A stretch of 64,000 bases of DNA. Source: Podarcis raffonei. Its lineage: Eukaryota > Chordata > Lepidosauria > Squamata > Lacertidae. Shown piece after piece: positions 23,101 to 33,400 of the stretch; position 1 is the first letter of the stretch, and each line of letters begins with the position of its first letter. The notes below the pieces were generated by a model. The model worked only from the letters and a program-made list of their open reading frames with translations, was not told the DNA's origin and did not search any database. The stretch is from positions 58,122,501-58,186,500 of the forward strand of contig NC_070606.1 of the NCBI RefSeq assembly GCF_027172205.1, read 5' to 3'. Both the position numbers and the translations under genes were made by a program.

Positions 23101-24376
23101 TTTGGCACTTGTGACTGATTCAGTTTGCCTGAGTGTTTCTTGCTGAGGGCAAGGAACAGATGGGACACTCTGAGCACTTTGTGAGACAAAAGTCCTGTTG
23201 GTGAGCATCCGTAGAATAGATTAATAATAGCTGCATATGCAGGAGGTGGTGTGGGATGGGAAGGGGAGTCAGCTTAGCATTCTGGAAGGGCTCACTTTGG
23301 CTTAATTGGGAGCAAGGGCCAAACTGTTCGCAATATGGATTTTAACCACAGCAATAGGTGCTGTGCGACTTCACTGTTTGTGGACTGAGCCCAGTCTGAA
23401 GTCATAGCCAGCCTTTTGCATTTCCTGTTAGTTTTTAATGGTAGTATGAATTTTAACAAGTTGTCCTCGGCTAATTAGTAGCTTTGTGCTTGTAACATTT
23501 ATCAAGTGGAAGGTTCACACTGGCAGCAAGATGGCACCCACTGAGCTACCATCCTCATGAGAGGGGAGCTGAACATCAGAGGCATTTATTAATGAGCACT
23601 GGCCGTTACATCTCAAAGGCTATTGAGAACATACAGGGTATTTTGCACGTGGCCTTTTCGGGGATGTCAGGGGAATGGTTAAAGAGACAGAACTGGGGCA
23701 GAAGTGGCAGCTGGTTGTTGTTATTATGTGATGGTGAAGGAAAACCAGGGGGCTTTGCAGGACTGACAGTCTTCCCCACAGAATGACAGGAAATGAGGAA
23801 ACCTCCAGGATTACACAGGAATATCCTGCTCGTGACAGAAAGTCATTTGACTCATTTGTCACAGAAGCAAAAGCTACCACTTACTCGGAATCTATTCTCT
23901 TGATCTGGCTTTGCACTGAGAAGAATTTCAGAGAGCAGGGTGCGTAAAGGAGACCACTGCCAAATCCAGGGAGGAGTGCAAAACTAAGAACTCACCATAC
24001 AGCACAAAGTCCAGCAGGAGAAGCAAGCATTTGCAAGCATCAGCATGAATTAACACGACAGGGATAAAGGAGTCCAGTTGGAGATGGCCCAAAATATTTT
24101 GGTGTTTGAGAATGAAGATATAAATGTTGCTACTGTGACAGCAATTTGCTGTTGTTTAATGGTACCTCCAAAATCTGCTGCCTGGGGCAGGCGGACTTCC
24201 CCCTGTCTAATGGTGAATCCAGACTCCCCCCCCCCCAAGTCCAGTATCTCTCGTGCAGAAAGGCCACACAGGTGCAAGGTAACGTTTTCCAAATACTGGC
24301 TGGAAGTTCATGGAGGGATAGCAGGAAGACAGATGCAATGATAGCCAGTAAGTGGTAGCAAGGACAGGTGTGATAT

Positions 24377-24416
<40 letters not shown>

Positions 24417-27400
24417 TAAAATGTATACATCACTAGATTATTGAAAGAAAGAAAAAATACTCAAAGCGGTTTATAGAGAGAATAAAACAATGCTGGGGAT
24501 ACAGCTGCAAAGAGAGGGCAGGGACCCTGAGAGATAGTCTTGTTCAGATACAGAATACCAGGACTGGCTCCAGGTTTTAAAGGCCAGAGTGCCAGCTGGC
24601 AGGCCCCAGCAGACCTACTCGGCAGTGGCAATGGGGTAGCAAGTACCAGGCAGCACCACTGCAATGCAGTGCTGAGCAGCTGGGCCCATAATGATTCAGA
24701 GCAGTACTGCATTGGGGGGCATTGCAGAAAATTTTGAATAGCAGCTCAGATACAGCCTCCCAACAAAGGGGTGGGGGTGGGGGTGGGAGGCATAAGCATA
24801 GCTGGGGGAAATGCAGCTGCACAAGCCTTCTGCATAGGGAACTCAAGTGAGCCATTTCATCTTGGTGCAGGGACTGATTACTCTTCCAAGCTCCGCCTGG
24901 CAGCAGAGAGTGAAAGGGATTAAAGGTGTTGCCCTGTCACTCAGACCTTTGCACAGTTTATGGCACCAGAGCTTTTGGCTGCCTCAAGCAAAGGTTCTCA
25001 GAGGCAAGTGGAGTCTTGGGTAGTGGATGACAGTGCCTTGCATATCAGCTGGCCAGATGCACAGGAGGACAGAACAACTGCGCTTTTAACTGTTGAGTAG
25101 AAGAGGGAAATTCAGGAGGTGTAGCTGCTGAAACTCCCTCTTCCATACAACCATTAAACTTACAGGAGCCCCATCCTCTTGTGGATCTGGACACTCCAGA
25201 TCTATAGTGAGGTATATAAGAACTGTTTGTACCATCAGCTGCTCATGCTTTTTAAAATAACTTGTTCAATTACTTTCAGTATAAATGTGTAAAACATTTT
25301 AAAACTTTTACATATGCGTGTTTCTCTATCTCCACTCCAGTCACCTAGCAGCTACTCTCTCCTGAATTGCTTCTTTTGTTCTCCCTTACCAAAGGCTGCT
25401 AGTCTGGCTCCACTGACATTCTGCCAAAACAGAGTGGGGGTCAGCAACCTTTTTCAGCAGTGGGCAGGTCCACTGTCCCTCAGACCATGTGGTGGGCCAG
25501 ACTATATTTTGAAAATATGAATGAATTCCTGTGCCCCACAAATAACCCAGAGATGCATTTTAAATAAAAGCACACATTCTACTCATATAAAAACACACTG
25601 ATTCCCGGACCATCCGCGGGCCGGATTGAGAAGGCGATTGGGCTGCATCCAGCCCACGGGCCTTTGGTTGTCTACCCCTGCATTAGAAAGTTCTAGGTAT
25701 AGTCCCTATAAAGTGACAGTGCCTGGGCAGCCAACTGCTTGAGAAAAAGGTTGCTAGAATGCTGGCTTACTGGTAGAAACAACTGCTGCTAACTGCTAGA
25801 CTTAAGAACCCTGTAGTCATGACCTAACTCTCCACAGCCAAGATAGATTTTGCAGCTGATCTTGTGGCCTTTTTTTTTTTTTAAGGCTACTGCCTGTCCC
25901 TGAAACAAGAAATGTTTTCTGCAGAGGGCAGGGATGCTTCATTCATGGGCCAGGTTTTATCCAATCTTAGGCTCTATCTAATCCGTTTATCTGGAATGGG
26001 AGAATAATTTTCCTGTAAGTCAAGTGTGCTGGTGACAATACCCAGGATTTATCGCATTCTCCTCCAGCATGCAGTGTCATAGACTTTGTTGAGCCATCTG
26101 GGTTTAGTTCATGAAACCTGTTCCCTATTGGTCAAACCAGATGATCTTCAGATTCCTTGCGGCCCTATAGTGCTACAAGGATCGTTTTATGTTGAGGGTG
26201 GGGAGCATGTGGCTCTCCCATCATCTCTGCCCACTGACCATGCTCCTTGGGGCTGATGGGAGTTAAAGAGTACAGCAATATCTGGAGCACCACAGGTTTC
26301 CCATGCCTGGTTTCTGTGGACCCAGAGGAATTAGCAAGAAGTGGAAGGCTCTGGTCCTGTGCTATGACCATGTCACCATGTCTTTCAGGAGGAGCATGGA
26401 GGTGTCTGCCATCTGCCGGTACAACATCTCTGAAGTGCGGGCAGCCTTCGAAGGGACTTACATGGAATACCAGGACTCCTCCCGCAAGTGGTCCCAGTAC
26501 ACCGGGGAGGTGCCAGTGCCCCGGCCAGGATCAGTAAGTTACTTACCCAACTTAATAGCCCTTAAACATCATTGATAATATTCTATTTAAGTCAGTTCGG
26601 AATAATGGCTGGCTTTTAGTTTTTGAACCTGAGTTTTGTTGGGTTGGTGCTTGGAGGTTTTAATCAGTGTCAGACTTTATGGCTGGATTTTATCTACTGC
26701 TGTGTTGGTTTTTCTGATTTATAGTTTTGCTGTTCATTTTAATTTTATCTATTTGTCTGGGTTCATGTCACCTAGAGAACAGTTTTTTATTAGGTGACTC
26801 ATGCACAGAATAGCATAAATAAATAACATCTTACTTTGCCTCTTGTCTCAGATAAAGGAGGCAGGAGGCACTCTCTTCCACCCAAGGAACACAAGAGTGC
26901 TCATAACTAAAACAGACTAATATGCACCATTTCATACTGAGGGTGAAGGTTGAGGGCTCCCCTACCCAAAAAAAATCCATACCAGCAGAAAAGTAGAAGA
27001 TGCTCCAATTAGGCTTTTCACAGGAGTTGCATGTAGGGTTGTGTTCAGTCTCTTACCTGCAGGTTGAAATACAACAAGCCTGTCAACTGGTGTATCAGAA
27101 GGGGTATTTGTTTATATGCTTTAGCTGTTAGAGCAGGGGTGGAGAACCTGTGGTCCTCCAGCTGTTGTTGGACCCCAGCTTCCATCAGTCTCAGCTAGCA
27201 TGGCCAAAGGTCAAGGATAATGGGAGCTGAAGACCAGAAGCATCTTGAAGCTAGGTGTGCAAATAACACCCATTTCTCCTCTGCAGTGCATCACCAGTCG
27301 GGCTCGCAAGAATGGCTACAACACCTCCCAGGACCTGCCCAATGGTGTGCTGGATTTTATCAAGCTCCATCCACTGATGTATGAAGAGGTGAAGCCTGCG

Positions 27401-30400
27401 GATGGAGTCCCCCTGTTGGTGAAGAAAAATGCGGTTTATACGCAAGTAGCTGTAGACAGAGTCCGAGCCTTGGATGGGCGAGTGTATGACATGCTGTTCT
27501 TGGGAACAGGTAGGTGTGTTTGCATTCCCCGTGCATATCTAAGTGTCTGTGTGTCCTCATCTGTTAGGACAGAACACACATCTAGGGAGGTTACTCGTTC
27601 TCACCCCTCTCAACCTTGTATCGGAATGTAGAGGAGACAAAGAGTGCAACCCTATTATGCTTTCTAAGCCTTCCAAACCTGTGTAGCTGAATCTGTGTTT
27701 TTTTTTTAAGGAGAAACAGCTGGGGTTTCTATATGCTGCAGAGCCTCCCTTTCCCTAAGCTGTTCCAGTGCCACTCAGTTCTAATTGACAGCTACTATGC
27801 TGTGCTTAACACTACTAAGCTGCAAACAGGCATACCTGTAAACAGGTATGGTTGCTTTCCTCCCCGCCCCCCAAGGTGAGCCTTGCTTTTTCTGGCCTTT
27901 GCTCTTCAAAGGACACAGAGAATCAAAGATTGATTATCTCTTCTTCTTCGCCCCCTTTCCATCACTTAGGCAGGCTTTGTGGGTTTTTGTCTCTCTTGCG
28001 AACATAAAAGGTTATATTCCTCTTAAGTTCTACTCCAAGTGATGCTTTTTTGATGACAAAACCGCAGCATCAAATCAGTTCTGGAAAATTGCTCTGAGAA
28101 AGGAAGAGGTGGCTTCATGATTGCCAGTGAAGTTCCACTATGGAACTTGAGCAGTTACAACTTTGTGCCTGTTTAGAATTCAGTTGAACTCCTCTCAGAA
28201 CTACAAATCCCATTATTCTGGGGAGAGGAAAAGAGCAGGAAAAGAAGTGACAAAACTGTTGTCCTGCAGCATAGACTGGCTCTACAGTGTTCAGGCACAC
28301 TTCTGCTTCTTGTAAATCTGGAAGTAGACAGATCCTCTCACTTGCCAACCAAACCCTACACAGGGCTAGCACCTTGAATTTTGCCTGCATGACTGATGTC
28401 AAGAATGAGACTGTGTGGGAAATTGCCTTTTTAATGTTTACTCCCGTTTAACAGGTAATGGCTGGATTCACAAGGCTGTGGTCATTGGTTCCATGGTCCA
28501 CATCATTGAGGAGATCCAGGTCTTCAAAGCCCCCCAGCCTGTGGAGAACCTTGTCATCTCTAAAAAGCAGGTACATGTAGCTTCGGACCCCACCCAAATG
28601 CTTTTGATGAAGGCACACATGCACTGTGAAAAAGCAAAGCACCAACAAGGGTGCAGTAAACAAATGTTGGGAACAGGCCTATGTCAGTTGGAGAACTAAT
28701 TCAGGATAGTCTGGACTTCATTGCTAACTCCTGCACACTTCTCTCTACCAAAGTTGTAAGATAGTCACCTTTTCTTCACACCACTGTAACAGGAAAGAAC
28801 TATCCATATTAGCAAACGCTCTGTTAAGGTGTGGTTCCCCTTTGCACCTTTCACCTTGGAAGGAAAAAAAAATCATAAGCTTGTGGAACGTGGGTGGTGA
28901 TTTTCTTATGTATTCTGACTCTGTGCTGTCTCTGCCAATAGGCAGCCCTCAATAAAACTGTGCCTCGAGGGTGTTTATTTGGCTTTGCCTGTAGCTAAGG
29001 TGGTTCCCACCCAGTGTCCAAAGGCCCTGTCATGCGCTGTCCTGCCTCGTTGGAGCCCTTTGCTCAGCAGTCTGGAGCTTGTTCCTCCACATTCCTTGCA
29101 AAGCTGCTCAAGTTTAAAAGCTTCCCTTTCCGGCTCCCAGGAAGGACTGCCATTTTTTGTGACTTAACAGATTCAATTCTGAATGCATAATTTGCATGCC
29201 GCCTTTTCACCATCCAAACCATGCTCAAGGCGGCTTACGACATAAATTCAGCATAACGAAAGAAGTCATAAATAAACAAAACATCAAAAAATACACAACC
29301 AAGCTGAACAATTTCCACATAAATCACAAGGTCTAAAATAAAGATACACAAAAATCAACAGCAACAACCCCCCCAGCAACAAAACACCCCAGCCCAAGAG
29401 TCTGTTCAGCAGCCTCAACTGATCCAGACCCCACTCTCACAGGCCAGGTGGGAAAAGGCTTGCAAGGCAGGGAGCAGGTCTTCCAGCCAATATGCTTTGT
29501 GCCTCTATGATGACAAGCAGGAGGGGGGAAAATCACTAGATAAGAACCTCCATCCTAGCAAATGCTGCATCTGTTGAATTCTTCAGTTCCCGTCAGGCAA
29601 AACAGCAGCAGCCCTATTTGCAGCTCAGTCCCCAGTTCCTTTCTCAGTGTGACAGTGAAGGTTTATGCCTCCCTGGTACAGCTGTCAGGGGAACTTGTGT
29701 GATGTACGGCAGGTGGGGTGATGTTTTAGTACTATAATATGTGCAGCTCTGTGTGGTTCTGCAGGCTCCTCTGGATCTTGTTAAGACTACAATTCCCATC
29801 ATCCTTGACCACTGACCGTGTGCTGGGGGTCACAGGAGTTGCAGTGCAGCTACATATGGAGGGTACCACATGGGCTAACACCCTGCTTTCTCTTTGGGCT
29901 CTTTTTCTAGGACTGCCACATTTTTGTTTTTTACTGGCTCTGCCCCAGTTCCTTGCATTAACCATCAGCCAGACATGCAAATATTTAGTTGGTTGTGTTT
30001 TTCCTGGCTTGGAGATAAAAAGGGTGGGGAAAGCTTAGCCAGGCAAACGCCTGCATGTCATGCTGCTGTTAAAAGGAAATGATGTAGATGGGACTCAAGG
30101 AGGGACTTTTCCTGGCCTTTGTTCTTTCTCTTTCATTTCAAGCATCTCCCTCCGAGTGGTCAGTGGGGAATGCAACTCTGCCCTCAGACTTTTTTTGATG
30201 TTAGGGTGGCTTTGGAGAGGCAGCAAATCTACGCACCAGGTGATGAACACGTACAGCAGTAGGATAGCCTTGAGCTGGGAAGGATAAATGGCTACAGGGT
30301 GACCCCAGTGACTTACTCTGGTTCCCTGCTTCCCTCTGCTGGTCAAACACTGGTGCTGAAGCTACCTGTTACCAACACATGATATTGAATGTACCAGCTA

Positions 30401-33400
30401 TAGCTGAGCCCAGCTTCTATAAAAATCCTGTCTTCCAAGTCTGCCTTTTAAGTTATTCCAAGGTATGGTCTGAAAGCCACCACCTTGCTGAAGTGAAGTA
30501 GGTCCAGTCAGCACCTGGAAGAGTGGCTACCTGGGAACAATGGCAGAAGAAAGGCAAGATATGAATGTAAGAAAAATAATACTGTGTTTTTCCGTGTATA
30601 AGATGCCCCCATGTAGAAGACGCTCCCTGTTTTTGGGAACTCCAAATTAAGAAAACACCCTTCAGCACTACCCATGTATTAGACGATCTCCAATTTTAAA
30701 CCTCATTTTTTGGTTAAAAAACCTAGTCTTCTACATGGAAAAATACAGTAATTAACCTGGGCCTTGAAGCATTGCACCTTACATTGCCTTTCAACAGTTA
30801 ATTGGATGTTTCAGTTCCCTGCCTTTCCCTGAGTGCATGTCCTGTCTTTTCTCTCTCTGCAGAGGAGTCTGTATGTGGGGGCTCAGAGTGGAATCCTGCA
30901 GTTACCATTTTCCTCCTGCAAGCGCTATGTCTCCTGCTTTGATTGTATCCTGGCCCGAGACCCATACTGTGGCTGGGATGGTGACACCTGCAGAGAAGTA
31001 GCCGAGATGCTGGACAGGTAATTGAAAACTGACTACAAAGACCTGGAAGTGTATATAACACTGTGTACGTGTTACAGTGGTACCTTGGGTTAAGAACTTA
31101 ATTCGTACCGGAGGTCTGTTCTTAACCTGAAACTGTTCTTAACCTGAGGTACCACTTTAGCTAATGGGGCCTCCTGCTGCTGCTGCGCCGCCAGAGCACG
31201 ATTTCTGCTCTCATCCTGAAGCAAAGTTCTTAACCCGAGGTACTATTTCTGGGTTAGCGGAGTCTGTAACCTGAAGCATCTGTAACCCAAGGTACCACTG
31301 TACTTGCATGTGGAGTATACTTGTGCACAAACTGGAGCAGGGCGATACTTTTAAACCTACCCTGTTCATTCCCCAAATGCTGGATATTTGGTTGTTGTTT
31401 TTAAACAACTTCCCATTGGGTGTGTTTGTCCGACTAAGGCAGCCAATGTGTGAGCTCCTGCTGGCACTCTACATGACTGGGACACCAAGTTGCCTGGATG
31501 TCCCAGTCAGGCAGATGCCCTGCAGGCAAGGAGGAGCTCATACATTGACCATGCTCAATGCTGCTATTAAAGAAAAGAAGACTTGAGGTGGGTTAAACAT
31601 GTGCTCCCCACTCTGGTCTGTACTCAGGCATGTCCTACATATGAGTAATGCATGCATACAGCTTGCATCCAAGACCAATGTTGAAGCTGGGGCTTTGTTA
31701 AGGCACCACTAATGTGCTTCTGCATTGAGACCTATCCTACATTGAGGTTTATTGGATCAATGGAGTATTAGTTTGTGCTTGTTTGAGACTTAACAACATT
31801 CCTTCACTCTATCCCTCCCTATTGAAAGTGGGCATTTGACAGGACACCCCTGTTATTTGGCTTTAAACATATCAGGGCGTCTCTCTGTCTCACACAAAAC
31901 GGGTTAGGTTTAGTGGATTCTGATTTTGCAGGATATCTAAGAAGCTGTAGTCAGCGGACAGTAATAAGAATATATTCCAGAAAATTTACATGCCTTACAA
32001 CCATGAAAGTTTTGAGTGTGTGCACGCTAAAATATAAATCCATTACAAGAATCACAGCATAAATGTATAGATAGGGCAGGCAGTTAAATCCTATAGCTTG
32101 CTAAATCCCATAGGAACTCACTGAAAGCCTATTTAAATAAACATGCTTTACATTGTCCCCCCCCCAAACCCCCTGCAAGCTTGGACTCAGATTGGGTCTT
32201 CCTTAGTAATACCTTCCCTTTAAGTCCTGGACTACAGCTGAGCAGCCATAGCTCCATACTCTAATTAAAGGGATCACGCTGAAGACCTCTATATTTTGTC
32301 ACTGGAATTGTCTGCTGGCTGTGCACGTGCCCTTGTGTGAGGTGACATATGCAGGTGACTCGGGAGGTTTCAGCAAAGCCTGCAGTTTGTGTATTAGATA
32401 TTGTGCAGCTGTGCATATTGGGGTGCTTATGCTGGGGAGGCGTGCCTGCTGGAGCATGTAAGATTCTGCCCACAAGTGTATTAATACCCACAAATTTCAT
32501 CAGGTATGTGCTGCATGCCGGTGAGATTGAGTATTTTTGCGCTGCTGCCTTTTCCCAGCTGATCAAGGTTTTGGTTATATTGGCTTAGGAGTCTGCTGAT
32601 CCAGGACATTGTGCATGGCAATGTGGGCTGCTCGAACGACTCTGCCCAGGGTAAGATTCTGATACTGCCCCTTCTGGAAGCCAACGGAGCCTTGCCTCTG
32701 CTACCTTGGTCTGGTGCTCTGGGTTGAGAGAATGGATAATGATTCCTTCCTAAGGGGAATTGTTCATCTGTTTCCAACCTTTGCTTGCAAGAGGAGCAAG
32801 CTTCCCTTCTTCCCACCCAGATTCAAAGTTTGTTTTCCTTAATTAATAGAGTATTTCCAGCACAGGGTTATGTAAAACAACCACAGAAAAACCAGAAGAT
32901 TATGGACACAAACTAGTGCAAATTAAGTAGGACAACATACATTTCTTTGCATTGTGGGCTTTTGTTTTATCAAAATTATTCTTTCATTCATTGTTTTCGC
33001 AGTAGGGTGGAGTAAGGGAATGGGGGAAGAGAGAGCCATGAATGAGGGATGTTTTATGGGACAGTTCTGAATACTAACCACTCACTATAGGGGCTGTGCC
33101 TATCCCAACTAAGGGATCTAAGCTTTTTAGAGCCTGGCCTCAGATTCCCTTTATTATCTGTACTTTTAAGGAGCGCTTTCGCTTTTAAAAATAAAACAAC
33201 CCTCCCCAAACCCTTTGGGTGTCCCATCCCCCTCAGGTGGAGAGCCCAGAGTGCCTCTTCCAGAGTATTAACTGGCACTCCAGTCTGACACCTGAATTGT
33301 TGCGGCTCAGGTAGGGCAGCAATTTGGTGCTTACTACGTGTGTTTGTGTCTCCTGCAGCCACACCCATGCAGAAGAACCGGACAGTGCTGTGTGGTGATG

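Larger units (their letters stand above)
22321..26388 (+). other. SEMA4G: SEMA4G intron (4.1 kb)
   Basis: Holds the ATTT microsatellite with its repeat tail, a hAT-like MITE and a P repeat. 22.4-24.3 kb looks unique. Confidence 0.6.
28571..30862 (+). other. SEMA4G: SEMA4G intron (2.3 kb)
   Basis: Holds a degenerate repeat tail near 29190-29340 (CAAGGCGGCTTAC), a P repeat and MITE family C. Confidence 0.55.
31018..33358 (+). other. SEMA4G: Two SEMA4G introns around the 62-base exon 32589-32650
   Basis: Apart from the MITE at 31075 and a possible Q fragment near 32100, nothing was recognised. Confidence 0.5.

Noticed and set aside
28455-28460. Donor-like GTAATG at the start of a SEMA4G exon
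   Set aside because: It directly follows a good acceptor and is needed as coding sequence for the conserved GWIHKAVV block.
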